Shown: positions 1-11,940 of the stretch, piece after piece | Layout of the letters: each line of letters opens with the position of its first letter | Position numbering within the stretch: position 1 is the stretch's first letter | Source of the DNA: Benincasa hispida | Taxonomy: Eukaryota > Streptophyta > Magnoliopsida > Cucurbitales > Cucurbitaceae | Assembly (NCBI RefSeq): GCF_009727055.1 | Contig: NC_052359.1 | Location: forward strand, 15,122,932-15,186,931 | DNA length: 64,000 nucleotides | Direction: 5' to 3' | Notes under the pieces: generated by a model | Seen by the model: the letters and a program-made list of their open reading frames with translations, nothing else | Databases searched by the model: none | Told to the model about the DNA's origin: nothing | Made by a program: the position numbers and the translations under genes

Positions 1-227
1 ATCTAATTTTAACTCTAATGACTTTAAACAATTTACAGACCCTTTTCACACATTAATGCTCATAAACATGTGTGCAATCACAAATTTTCACTAGAAATTT
101 AAAAAAAAACAATGTCAAAATCATAAAAAATCACTTTAGTCTAGATTTCATTCAACACTTGAAAGAAAAGAAAAAACTACCATCAAAAGCAATTTGAGCG
201 TAATTAAAGCATGCTCTTTATACTACA
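1..227 (-). mobile_element. Internal start of an L1 copia-type element, with primer-binding site
   Basis: This is non-coding sequence left of the LTR at 228-2084. Positions about 213-225 (GCTCTTTATACTA) resemble, on the minus strand, a plant primer-binding site for initiator-Met tRNA (TGGTATCAGAGC type). That marks the LTR as a 5' LTR in minus orientation whose internal region runs off the left edge. No coding sequence is visible in these bases. Confidence 0.5.
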
Positions 228-2084
228 TGATGGAACACTAGAACATACACAGCGGAAAAGGATCTAACTACACTCTAATTGCTTTTAATTAAAGGAAAAT
301 AACATGCAAATATAGGAAAAAACAGTAAATTAAAGGGATATAATACAACTTTTGTAGCTCCCGAAAAACACTTTTCCTCGTTGAATCTTGACCCGAACTC
401 TTTCGGACTACCACTAGAGTTTATCCGCTATTTTCTGGACTCAGAACCGGGTTGTGGGACCCAGTGAATGAAGGAATGAAAAGGGGAAAAAGTGATGGTT
501 CAAAGTTAATGTGAGAAAATGGGAATTTTTGGTGAAAATTTTGGAAACCAAAATTATAACAATTCAGCTTGCTTAAAGGAGAAAAAAAAGAAAAAAAGAA
601 AAAAAAATTGTTTTATAAAGCTTCCTTTTTATAAAACAATTACATGCATCTAATGCATGTAAAAACTCATAAAAAATCAACACCTCACAAAGCACTAAAC
701 TGAAGTGGGCTATGTGTTATTCTACAATGTTTACGCATAGTCCACTTAAGTTAGTGGGATTATCCAACAAAAATGTTGGATAATTCCACTAACTATTAGT
801 CAAGGGCAAAATGGTCTTTTTCTATTTGGTCAAAGTCAAACTTTGACTTTTAGCAAAAAATCAACCCTTTGACTTTTTATAGTTTTGTCCCTCTTAACTA
901 ATTTTGACCTTCCGAACATGAATCCGCATTCATATTTTTGAAATTCAAATCACATTTTAATATAGAGTGCCATAAAAAAAAACCGATAACGGATAACATA
1001 TACTTGTCAGTTTTAATCTCTTTTCCTAATTCGAATAATTCGAATGAATCTAACATACTATTCTAAGTTTAATCCATATGAGCTAGTAGGGGGACCTAAT
1101 GGACCAACAGATCATGGGCTCCAATAATCCGAGATTAACCGGTAAAACTCTTTAACCTAATTAATCAACATTTGTTAACTAACGAGTCATTCCATTAAAG
1201 TCCCGTAGTTGAATTCCTTTCACTGTAGATATATTTCTATCCATCTGATATAACCGTAACAGTAAGTCAATCTTTCATAGGTTGTTCGTGGTCTTGGCTG
1301 GGTCAAAATATCGTTTTACCCCCGAGAACACTTCTTGTTCCTTTAGTCCCACTGAACCTCTAAAGAACAATTGATTTGTGGTCCAACCAGCAAATTCAGT
1401 TCCTCTCAGCCTGGTGAGAGGGTAGGGCCCTTTGTTCTTATTCCGAAGTCAGCACTGAAGGGAACAACCTATCTACTACCACTAGAGACGGGTAGGAGTG
1501 ATGTCTGTTTTACACCCTATGTCCTTAACTATTTGCCCAATTTTACCCCTGAAATGGGAGGCTTATTGAGCCAACGCTGTTGAGCTGCTCTCACCCATGC
1601 AGATCTAAGGATAATCTCGAATAAACAAGAGTTCATAGTTAGCTCAGGATTGAGATCGAGTTTCCTAGGTCATCAAATTTGAATTAGTCAGTTTTATAAA
1701 GTTAATGGTGTTATAAAGCAAAAATGACTAAGTCATGGTCCAGTCTTATACAAACTCATTGCATGGGATGCCCCCATTCACATATCTGTATATGAACGAT
1801 TCAGGATCACATCGTTTATACTAACTATAAAGTGGGCCGCATCCATAGTGTCCCAGATCAAGGCGCCCAACCTTATCCCTATACTATAGAACATTTTAGG
1901 CTATATACTCGAACTTGATCCATGTTTTATGTCATCACATAAAGTTCAAGTCTACATTAAATAGCCTCAGGACCTTAGTTTATTGGATTCAAGATTACAA
2001 ATTCAATAACAATTTTATCGAAAAACAAAATAGCATATGTTTATCAATTTACAAACTACGAGTTTTGGGACACAAAATCCAACA
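228..2084 (-). mobile_element. Long LTR, family L1 (copy R1)
   Basis: On the minus strand the unit begins TGTTGGATTTTGTGTCCC at 2084 and ends near 228 in TCA. It shares ordered blocks with the copies at 4258, 6049, 45054 and 47382: an A/T-rich start with GTAGTTTGTAAA, a block with 'ggatgcggcc' and 'gcgagtgggggcat' relatives, a 'ctctcaccyatgcaga' block near 1590 and a 'gtagatatatttctatcca' block near 1225. Length is about 1.86 kb. An adjacent Met-tRNA-like primer site supports a Ty1/copia LTR; assignment to the long-LTR Angela/BARE type is my inference. The short ORFs at 1371 and 1915 lie inside it and are not genes. Confidence 0.7.
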
Positions 2085-4103
2085 ACTTTTACCTCTGCAA
2101 TGGGGTTTTATCTCACCCTACTAGGACTTCGGCCTACTCAACGATCACAACACATATTCTCTGAGCAACATGTAATGGTGCACCTCTCTAGGTGAGGCTC
2201 GCAAGCCTACCATAGAATTGTCTTATCGTGGCACCTACCCATACAATTGAAAGTTTGAAAGCGAAAACACAACCCTCTTCTTGTCGGCACTACCCTTTAG
2301 CCGACTCACTTGGCCACCTCATGTGGCGATGTTGCGAAGATGCTTCTCTTGTTCTTGATGTAGCTTCTTCTTTTTTTCTGAACTGCCAAACTATTGGTCA
2401 TCTCCAACGTACACTGGCCTCAACAATTGTGAAGCCATCCCACATAGTCATGTGGAATGACTTATAGGACATACTTGCTCCACATAAAGAGAGCATTCTC
2501 ATGATACTACAACCCATTCTTGCGAGTTGCTTCTCAATCACTTGGCTCTTCCAGCCATGACGTTTGTCCATATAGACTCTTGATGCACAAATGCACTTGA
2601 CCGGCGCATGTCTCCCTGATCCTCAGTTCTTTTGCTTGCAACCCTTAACATTATCCCATTGCAACTATTTTAATGTTGGCTTTTTTATCATTAATCTCAA
2701 ATTAATTAAATTAGTTAATTAATTAATATTTTGATGATAACAAACTTTAATTTACTTACAAGTTGAGTATCTTGAAGTGTCCATTACATACAACTCAAAA
2801 AAATGATTCCAACACATTTTGAACTACTTAAATCGGAGCTCAAACAGAAAAGATATAGCTAAAATAAACTTAACAGAAATATATCCAAGGTGATGATGTG
2901 GCGGCTAAATTATCAAAAATGGACTCAATTGAATGGTACCACTTGGAGTAATGGAGGAGTGACACATGGTAGGCTTTTTAATTTTTGTTGAGTTTTAAAG
3001 AAAATTATTTTTAAAAAATATATTATTATATTATTTTATGTTTGTGTCTAATGGCTAGTTGGACATATGATGGGTTTTTGTTTTTTTATTGGGTCCTAAA
3101 AAAATGATTTCAGAATATATATATTATTATATCATTTTGTGTTTGTGTCTAACAGCTTGTTTTAGAAAAAGAAAAATCTCCACCATTAATTTTTCTTTTC
3201 CAAGATCTAAATGCCCAAATTGAATTTGGTTTTCACCTCTGATAGCACCATAAAAGTGCAATTTTCCCTAGCTTAATCCAAGGTCATTACTATGCTTAAT
3301 GTGCTTATTTTGTGTTTTTATAGGTTTAGGATGCCTAGGAGGTAGATTCCACCATTACTAATCATCTAGGGTAAATTTGGAGCAATTTAGAGCTAAATTG
3401 AGCATTCCCGCTTCAAAGAACGTAAATTACCAAAATGCCCCTAGATAGAGCATTGCAACCCTCTATTGAGTGTAACATTATGCCGGAAGGCAGAATTAGC
3501 CCATGCATCAAAGTGTTGCAATGCAAGTCTTATGCCCATGCATTACGCTGGAAGGCAGTGGCTAATATTGAAGAGGGCGTAGCGTAGCTATGCTACGAAG
3601 TTTGACGGAAATGACTGATCCGCACGGGTGTCTGACCAATTTCAAGAAGCATTGCAATGCAAGCTCTTACACTTAAGGGCTACGCTATGGTAAGAGTGTT
3701 GCAATGCTGCACTGTTGGTATAAATAATTCTTTTTCCACTCTAGCTAAAAAAGGGAGGAGAGTTAGGTCGATTTGGAGAGCTCTAAGCTTGATTTTGGCC
3801 AATCTGTCCAAAACTCACAAGATTGCTTTGTATTTTAAAATTTAATTATGTATTTTGGGATTTGGATTTGGATTCGATGAACGGTTGAAGGCTCGAACGA
3901 CAATTTTGAGGTTCATGTGGTTTTCTTTATGAATTTTATGAGACTTTGATGCATTATTTCTTGACTTTTCTGTTTCTCGTTGTTTTCATATCTTTGTTTG
4001 ACTAGAACGAGCATATAGGTAGATTAAATTGACAACTTAATTTTTTATGTTTGTTCGCCATGATATGTATGTTTTTATTATTCGTAATTGCATCAAAGGC
4101 ATG
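2085..4103. other. Unassigned repetitive spacer
   Basis: No gene is supported. 2085-2690 is comparatively GC-rich and looks like old retroelement LTR or leader sequence, but no protein motif is readable. 2700-3240 is AT-rich. 3250-3850 contains phrases built round 'ttgcaatgcaagc' and 'gctacgcta', reminiscent of the non-coding interior at 47120-47330. The ORFs at 2228 and 3657 have no recognisable family. Confidence 0.5.
3014..3160. repeat. Imperfect direct duplication, about 45 bp twice
   Basis: A block made of an ATATTATTATAT core, 'ttttgtgtttgtgtctaa' and 'ggctagtt/agcttgtt' occurs at about 3014-3060 and again at about 3113-3160. The copies differ by a few substitutions. No function is evident. 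Confidence 0.6.
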
Positions 4104-4257
4104 TTTAATTTGAGTAGCAATAGGTTTTAGTCAGAATTATGGCTTGATTGCTAGACTTCTAGGATCACCTAAAAGATAACAAAATCCAAAGATTGGAAAT
4201 GCATTAGGTTAATTTGGCCAATTTAGCTTAATGTTCTAATCAATCCAAGAATTTAAT
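4104..4257. repeat. Direct repeat X, left copy (right copy 9187-9330)
   Basis: About 150 bp beginning near 'tttaatttg', passing through 'attatggcttgattgctaga' and ending 'ccaagaatttaat' is repeated at 9187-9330 with scattered differences. Similarity stops at 4257, exactly where the L1 LTR copy R2 begins, while the right copy continues. The left copy was therefore probably cut by that insertion or by a deletion joined to it. Confidence 0.75.
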
Positions 4258-7200
4258 AAAAAATGCGAAGCTAACAGAATCATTAAGCACTCTAACTACA
4301 CTTAATTTAAGTACAAAGCATGCCTAAAAACAGTTTTTCAAGTAAAAGGGTTTCAAGTATGTATACCTTTGTAGAATCTCTCTTGATCCTTCCTAAACTC
4401 CACGAAATTGATCTCCAAATCTCTAGTAGACCACCAAGAGAAGTTTCTCTACTATTCTCAGCCTTGGAATGAGTGGTGGAAACTCAGATTTTGGAGGGAT
4501 TGAGAGGGCTTGAGAGATTTTTAAAACAAAAACAATTTCTGCTTGAAAATCTCAGAAAATTGGATTGCATGCCTTCAAAATTCTGAATAATGAAGTATTT
4601 AACAAGTTCTAGCATGCAAACACTCATATATTCAGCTAAATGACACCTCAATTAGCACTAAGTGAGTGAGCAAAGTGTCAAAATGTGGAAAAATCCACTA
4701 AAAAAACTCAATGTTGGAATTTTCCACTCAACTCAATTTCAATTTTTTTACTTTTTTCCAACTTAATTAAATTAACTTAGAAAATTTCCTAAATTAAAAT
4801 TGATTTGATTTAAATAATTAATTAAATAATAGTTTAATATCAAATATTAAATTAATAAAATACCTAATTTAAACATGAATTCCTATTCATGTAATAAATA
4901 TATAAATATTTAAAAACTCTCAAATTACATTTAATTTTGATAAATTTAAACGTTAATTATATCAAATATAATTATCCAAACAAGAAAATTGAACATTTCA
5001 AATTCCAAACCCTAATTTCGATTTTGAACACTTCAATTTCACTCAATTTTCTAATCAAGGTTTAATGTTTTACGAGCTAGTAGAGAGACCTTATTAACCT
5101 ACAGATAATGAACTCCAACGATTTTAGATTAATCGGTTAAACTCTTTAACCCGAGTCAATCAATATTTGTTAACCACCAAGACATACCACTATAGCTCGA
5201 TACACTCTTCTTACTGTAGATACATTTCTGTCCACTTGATCTAACCATAATCAGTAAGTTGATCCTTCACAGGTCATTCGTATTTACAACTAGGTCAAAA
5301 TTACCGTTTTACCCCTGTAAATACATCTTGCTCCTTAAGCTTCCACTGATCCTTTATTGAACAATTAGTTTATAGTCCAACTAATAAACCATGTCACTCT
5401 CGGCCATTAAAGGGTGGAGTCCCTTTTTTCAAGACCAAGAATCAGTACTTAGGGAACAACCTATTTGCTAACCTTAAAACGGGTAGAAGTAAATTTCATC
5501 TTGTAGGACTATGTCCCCAATTATCAATATGGTCTTATCCTCAAAATGGGAGGCTTGTTGAGTAGTATTGTTAAACTACTCTCACCTATGCAGATCAAAG
5601 GATAACCTCGAATAAACAGGAGTTTATAGTTAGTTCAGGATTAAGATCGAGTTACTCTAGGTCATCGAATTGAAATAGTATAACAGTAAACGATTGTTAT
5701 AAAGAAAAAGTGACTATTTCATGGTTCGGTCTTATGCAAAACTCTTCTGCATATGATGCCTCTACTTGCATGTCTCCACATCAAAAATTTTGGGATCATG
5801 TTTTCTGTATCAATATACAAAGTAGGCCGCATCCATAGTGTCCGTAAGACGAGGTACCCAGACTCATCCATATTCTTATAGACCTTTTTGGCTAATAACT
5901 TGATCCTTTTTTATGTCTCTACATAAAGTTACAGTGTTCATACTATAGTCACATTTATTAGATTTTTATTACATAATGTAATTTCAATAGCACTTTTATT
6001 GAATAAATGCTTCAACAATACTTTTATTGATAAATAGAATACGTTTCCTGTTGGGAATGTCCTAAATTCGCAGTTCGTGAATGTTAACATATTCTATTTA
6101 TCAATAAAAATATTATTGAGTATTTTATTCAATAAATTATTATTGATATTGCATTCTTTTATGAAAATCCAATAAACAAATCCATGGTTATAACATGAAT
6201 AGTTTAACTTTATGTTACAACATAAAAGAGGATCAAGTTTTAGTATGTAGCCGAAAATGGTCTATAAGTATATAGATGAGATTGGGTACCTCATCTTGGT
6301 GACACTATCGGATGCGGTCCATTTTGTATACTGATACAAATGATGTGATCAAAAAATCATTTATGTGAAGACATATGAGTGAGGGCATCCTGTGCAATGA
6401 GTTTGCATAAGAACGGACCTCGAAATAGTCACTTTTCTTTATAACCACCGTTTACTGTTAAAACTGACTATTTCAAACTCAATGACCTAGGGTAACTCGA
6501 TCTTAATTCTGAGCTAACTATGAACTCTTGTTTATCCGGGATTACCTTTTGATCTGCATAGGTGAGAGTAGTCCAACAACACTGCTCAATAAGCCTCCCA
6601 TTTTGGGGATAAGACTGGATACATAGCTGGGGACATAGCTTTGCAATATAGAATTTACTCCTACCAGACTTAGGGTTAGCAGATAGGCTGTTCTCTTAAG
6701 CGCCGATGCCTAGTCTTGAACAAGGGGGCCCCGCCCTCTCATGAAAGAGAGAGTTATGGTTTATAAGTTGGACTATAAATCAATTGTTCAATGGAGGAAC
6801 AATGGGAGCTTAAGGAGGAAGATGTATTTACAGGGGTAAAACGGTAATTTTTTACCCAGCTGTAAATACAAACAACCTGTGAAAGATTGACTTATCGATT
6901 ATGATTAAAATTGACAAAAATATATCTACAGTGAGGAGAGTGCAACTATCGAGCTATAGTAAATGTTTTGGTAATTAACAAATAATGATTAATTTGGTTT
7001 AAAGAGTTTAACCAATTAATTTCAAATCCTTGAAGTTCATGATCTGTAAGTCCATAAGGTCTCTCTACTAGCTCGTAATTTGGATTAGTAAATAGAGTAA
7101 TCTTGATGAGATTTGAAATTAGGGTTTAGAATTTGAAATGTTCAAATTCAATTATGGTTTTTATTAATTGTATTTGATACAATTGAATTGTTTAATTTTA

Positions 7201-7986
7201 TCAAAATTAAATAAAATTGGAGAATCAATTACTGTTTAAATTTTTATTTAAATATTAATTATAAGAAATTAAATTCATCACAGTGAAATTGGTGTTTTTA
7301 TTAATTTAATATTAGACATTAAATTAACAAAATTAATTAAAAAATTTAATCAATTAGTTTTATCTAAAATTAATAAACAAATAAACTGGTTTATTTATTA
7401 AATTGATTTTAGAAATCAATTTTGAATATACATTTTGAAAAACAAAAGGGAAATTTCCAAAAGTTGGAAATCTCCATTAAAGGTGCAAGCATCTTATTCA
7501 TCCAATTCCACTCATTCTCCATGAAATTCATGAAGAAGGAGCTCGCTTTCATGCAAGCTTTGAGATTGCATGTTGAAAGCTTTATAAATTGGAGTGTTAG
7601 GCTGAATGATTAGCCATGCATTCAGAATTCTACAAAAATTCTGCAGAATTTGAAACCCTCAACAAACCCTCTTTAGTTCTATCAAAACCAACTCAATTTA
7701 GTATTTCCACCACAGAATCCTTGCAAGAGAATAGTAGAGAAGATCTTTGTGGGGGTCTACTTGAAGATTGTAGCATCTTTTTGTGGCGCTCAGCTGTTTT
7801 TTAAGAAGATTCATCAAAGGTATTGTGTTCAACAAACCCTTTTATGAAATAGTTTTTTTAAAACATGTTTTAAACTTAAATTTAGTGTAATTAGAGTGCT
7901 TATTGATTCTGATTTTCTCCGTTGCATGTTAGTTTACTCCATCATTTCCATGATTACGAACTGCCAGTTTTAGAAAATTCCCAACA
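4258..7986 (-). mobile_element. Long LTR, family L1 (copy R2), split by copy R3
   Basis: The minus-strand LTR occupies 4258-6048 and its last about 37 bp (its 5' end) sit at 7950-7986, ending in TGTTGGGAATTTTC on the minus strand. The two parts are separated by the plus-strand LTR R3 at 6049-7944. Rejoining them restores the 5' end seen in sister copy R7 (49190-49240). TTAAT lies on both sides (4253-4257 and 7987-7991), a possible target duplication, although the left LTR terminus appears eroded because no TG is seen there. Confidence 0.8.
6049..7944 (+). mobile_element. Solo LTR, family L1 (copy R3), inserted in R2
   Basis: A 1,896-bp unit runs from TGTTGGGAATGTCC at 6049 to TCCATCA ending at 7944, has the TG...CA ends of an LTR, and is flanked by the 5-bp direct repeat TTTCC (6044-6048 and 7945-7949). 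It lies head-to-head with R2, so 4258-7944 forms a large imperfect inverted repeat. No internal coding part is present, which is what LTR-LTR recombination leaves. The ORFs at 7422 and 7616 are inside it and are not genes. Confidence 0.85.
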
Positions 7987-7988
7987 TT

Positions 7989-8492
7989 AATTTGATCAAG
8001 GAAAATCTAAAGATGACCCGAGATAGGCAAAAGAGTTATATTGACAAGAGGAGAAGAGAATTGGAGTTTTAAATGGGTGATCGGGTATTCGTTAATTTGT
8101 CTCCTTGGAAAGGAGTACTAAGGTTTGGCAAGAAAGGAAAATTGAGTCCAAGGTATATTGGACCTTATGAGATAGTGGAGCGAGTTGTCCCAGTGGTGTA
8201 TAGATTGGATTTACCTCCATAACTATCTCGTATACATGATGTCTTCCATATATCCATGTTGAGGAAGTATATGCCAGATCCTGCTTATGTGTTACCAGAG
8301 CAACCAATACAGTTGAAGGAAAATCTTGCTTATGAAGAAGAACCAGCGGAGATCCTTGACAGGAAAGAGCAGGTGCTGAGAAACAAGACAATACCTTTAG
8401 TAAAGGTATTATGGAGGAATCATGGAGTTGAGGAAGCCACTTGGGAAACTAAAGAGCAAATGAGGAGTAAATACCCTCAACTATTCAGTTGA
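7989..8492 (+). pseudogene. Ty3/gypsy polyprotein C-terminus (integrase tail and chromodomain-like end)
   Basis: Reading frame 3 encodes the end of a gypsy pol protein. It shows the DRQKSY..KRRREL segment, GDRVFVNLSPWKG, KGKLSPRYIGPYEI, the IHDVFHISMLRKY motif and a chromodomain-like end with VKVLWRNHGVEEATWE at about 8404-8454. These are hallmarks of plant gypsy elements, where this part of integrase aids target-site choice. Two in-frame stops interrupt it (8070-8072 just before GDRVF, and 8220-8222 before LSRIHDVF), so it is a pseudogene. It begins directly after the end of LTR R2; protease, reverse transcriptase and the integrase core are missing upstream. The stretch after the second stop is the longest open piece (8256-8492). 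Confidence 0.9.
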
Positions 8493-9186
8493 TGGACTTG
8501 AAGTAAATTTAGAGGACAAAAGTTTTTAAGGGAGAGGTAAATTGTAAACCTCGAACCCTATTTTCCCTACTTAAGTATGTTAATTAAGATTTAAGTATAA
8601 ATTAATGTTATGTTTGTAGGGAAAAGCTTGAGGTTGGTTAAGGAAGGAGAAATGCTCTAAGTATGGTAGATGAAGCTCTCGGATAGCAAGATGTTAATGC
8701 ACTTGATAAGGGAAATTTGAGTAAGTGTGGAAGTCTAACATTAATGGCCTTGATGCATTGATGGGTAGGTGGTAGCCATACTCATGGAGGTTAGACAAGC
8801 GCATGTTGGGTGTGAAGCATAGAGAAGATGACTAAGTGTTGGCTGAAAGTGTGCCATGCAATGGGTGTGGGCTATGTGTTGGCCAAGCCTCATGTGAGGT
8901 TAGTTAGGCAAGGATGTGTGCAACAAAACAAGAAAGGCCCTAGACGCATGGCTTTGGTTATGCATTAGCTAGGTTAGAGCTACAAGCAAGGAAAGCCAGG
9001 CTATGACCTTAGGCAAGCAATGGGCGCAAAACGCGTTGAGTATGTGTGTTGGCCTTGAGGGTGTGCATCTGGATGTGCCATGCAAAGGTAAAAGGATGGT
9101 GAACTATGCGTTGGTTTAAGGGGTGATCATAGCTTAACCACCAACTTGAGTGGGCTAGCTGTCAAGTGTAGGAGAATTAAACCCAT
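8493..9186 (+). mobile_element. Gypsy 3' end: polypurine tract and LTR remnant
   Basis: After the pol stop, the purine run AAGGGAGAGG (8528-8537) resembles a polypurine tract, and TGTAAACCTCG at 8543 could be the LTR start. The following 600 bp have gypsy-LTR-like GT-rich phrases such as 'gtgttggcc' and 'gccatgcaatgggtg' and no reading frame. The 3' LTR boundary was not located. Confidence 0.5.
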
Positions 9187-9330
9187 TTAATTTGTATAGT
9201 AATAGGTTTTAGTTGGAATTATGGCTTGATTGCTAGACTTCTAGGATCACCTAAAAGATAACAAACCTGAAGATTGGAAATGCATTAGCCAATTTAACTT
9301 AATGTTCTAATCAATCCAAGAACTTAATGT
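9187..9330. repeat. Direct repeat X, right copy
   Basis: This matches 4104-4257 in the same orientation ('attatggcttgattgctaga' and 'ctaatcaatccaagaa'). Sequence past 9330, up to about 9760, may be the rest of the same retroelement region; a phrase near 9690 ('ggctccttgtagttcgtgaa') resembles the U5 end of Tat/Athila-type gypsy LTRs, but this is weak. Confidence 0.7.
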
Positions 9331-11043
9331 GATTAACTAAGTGAATAGGCTTGTGTGGCAACGGTTAGTTCATTTAGTAATCGATGATACGTTGATTTTC
9401 CGTAGAGAGTTTGTCGAACTTTCCCTACATTCAATTAGACTTGAGAAATAGTCAATCCATAAATGTTTGCATGATTAATCGATGAACATATTCATAAATA
9501 GCCCAACTGTCTCTAAATTGACGAAGGTAATCTCGTGTTCATTCTCTCTTTTTCTCAATCTATCTTACTTTTTGCATTTTTAATTTCCCACATTTAGTTT
9601 TCCTGTCAAACCAAACAACCAAAACCTCCCATTTTTATTGCTTTCTATAGACTAATTTAGCTTAGAGAGATTGTATATTAGGCTCCTTGTAGTTCGTGAA
9701 GGATTTGAATCCTTAGTGGAAGCAAGTATATAATTATATTTTAAAAAAGTTGTCATAATCCTTTCCTTTTTCTTAAAAAAAACAATGGATAATTTGATTA
9801 CTCCCTAATTTTAAACACTAAATTAAACCATTTTTTCTAAAATTTTGTGATAACACTCTTTTGGTTAAATTTCTTCAAGAAAAATGAAAGAAGAGAAAAA
9901 GATGAGAGGAGATTAACAAAAAAAGAAAAGAAAAGAAAATGGAGATGAAATACCTAAAAAAATTGGAGGTTTAATTTAGCTATTTATAGACAAAATTTAA
10001 ATTTCGAATCCTATTTTATTTTGAACCAAATTATATTTAGATTTCAAATCTAATTTGATTTTATATTCAATCAAATTATATTGATCACGTGATGACGCTA
10101 TAAAAATTGAGGGTGGTTACAAAAATTGATTAAAAAAATACAATGCTCATGTTACTTTGAAATCAATAAACAATTTAAATAACTTGTTTAATCCGTATTA
10201 ATTACATTACCTAATATATCATAATAATCATCTACTAAAAAGGTATTTAATCAAAAGTTTTTATTTTTATTTTTTATTTATTATTATTATTTTATTTATT
10301 TTTTTTACCATAAACCCCCTTTAGATAGTATAGAAGTATATAGATATTTTTTTAGATAAAATGAAATTTTCTTTTCTGAAAATTCTTTTAACGTGAATTA
10401 TTATTATTTTTTTTTTTAGTGATAAAATGAGTTTGTCTGAAAATGATATTCATTTAACGTGAATGGTAGGTTTTTTTTATATAAAATGGAATTTTTTTTT
10501 GAAGAAAAATCTATTATCATTTAACGTGAATGCCAAAAAGTAAAGGAAAAAAACTTTATTTAATGATTTAATATGAAATTATCTAAGATATTTATATGAT
10601 TATCCATTAAAAAAACGAGAAAATCAAAAGTTTCTTCTCATTAACCCATTTTAGATAGTATAGATATAGAAATTATAAGTTTGGATCTAAATTTTAGAGT
10701 TTATATGATAAAATTTTTTTGTTTTTAAAAAAGAAATATGAGTGGAAAATTGAACGTCTGACCATTTAATCGAAGAATATAATATAACATAATCAGTTGA
10801 GAATATAAAGTGGTGTGTTTTAATACAAACTCATTTTATTAACTTTTCTTCCTATTATATTTATCTTTGGTAGATTATAAATTGAGGCTTTAAATTTATA
10901 AGGTTGTGTAAATAATATTTTAAAATGAGTTATGGTTATTCAATAATTAATAAATTCTAATTTTAAATAAAATTAAGGCATTTATTTCTACTTTTAATTG
11001 CATTTAGGAATAGTTTGGAATTGTAGTAGCTATTAAAATAATT
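9331..11043. other. AT-rich spacer with a degenerate tandem repeat
   Basis: I see no gene. About 10345-10530 holds three degenerate copies of a unit made of 'ataaaatg(a/g)a(a/g)tttt', 'ctgaaaat' and 'atttaacgtgaatg'. The remainder is low-complexity A/T sequence. Confidence 0.5.
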
Positions 11044-11047
11044 GGAC

Positions 11048-11262
11048 AGTTGTAAATATAGTAATCAGACCTAAAGTATTAGTAAATATAGCACAATTTA
11101 TATTCAACTCTTGGATTCTATCAGTGATAAACTATATTGATGATAAGAATTTATTAGTAATAGAGTCTATCATTGATAAGAGTTTATCAACGATAAAGTT
11201 TATCATTAATAGATTTTTTTATATTTGCTATTCTTAAAAAATATTGCTATATACTTAATTAT
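11048..11262. mobile_element. Mutator-related MITE carrying the TGATAGA-type motif
   Basis: A short unit begins with TTGTAAATATAGTAATC and ends with roughly inverted sequence (TTTGCTATTC ... TTGCTATATACTT). Its centre (11105-11215) is a chain of 'tctatcagtgata', 'agtctatcattgata' and 'gtttatcaacgata' variants. The same start, TTGTAAATATAGCA, occurs at 36766 at the left end of the autonomous-type MULE-2, whose interior is full of the same motif. It is best read as a non-autonomous relative. Terminal repeats and target duplication were judged only by eye. Confidence 0.5.
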
Positions 11263-11935
11263 TAGCCCTAAAAATGTCATTTATTATTGTATCTTTTAGT
11301 TATAGTACTCTTTCTTATGGGAAGTCTCCTAAGACACTTGTCCCACGATTCTATCCCTCACCATGGCACAAAGCGTTCGTCATAGAGTGGCTCAGTTGGA
11401 TCATGCACCATGTCATGGTCTAGGGGTGTTAGAGAGCCAACACCACCATGTCTTATGTCACGGAATAGAATTTAATGGTGTGACACCTTCCCTATAGAAC
11501 ATTTTAAGGCATAATTTGGCTTCATCCTTCAAAAGTTTCAAGGAGTCAATTGCTAGCGTGGTGATAGCATTTGAACTATGATTACAAATTTTGGTATGCT
11601 TGCATCTCTCACTCAGATGCACTTAACTCTATAGCTACTCATCCAAACATCTGATGAAACTCTAATTTTTAGGGAAATGACCTATAGAAGAATGAGTGAA
11701 TCAAATGGGGACAACGGACAATAAACAACAATAGAGGTAATAGGGCGAGTAGGGAAAAATTAAAAAACAGGAAGACGCGAATAATATCGAGAGAGAGGCA
11801 TTGTTAAGTGAACGACTGTATGTAACGAGTGGTACTATTAGACAAATACTTTTATATTGTTTAGTGGACGGCTGTAACAATTAAGTTAGTTTATCCCCTA
11901 TATTTGAAGTTGTGATTAATAAATCTCAAATTTGT
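11263..11935. other. Unassigned spacer
   Basis: No reading frame with a recognisable family was seen on either strand. 11320-11640 is less AT-rich than its surroundings and may be old retroelement sequence. Confidence 0.4.
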
Positions 11936-11940
11936 AAAAA

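Noticed and set aside
4258..7986. A DNA transposon with about 37-bp terminal inverted repeats at 6049 and 7986
   Set aside because: The right 'inverted repeat' is the displaced 5' end of LTR R2. R3 proper ends at 7944 with CA and a TTTCC target duplication.
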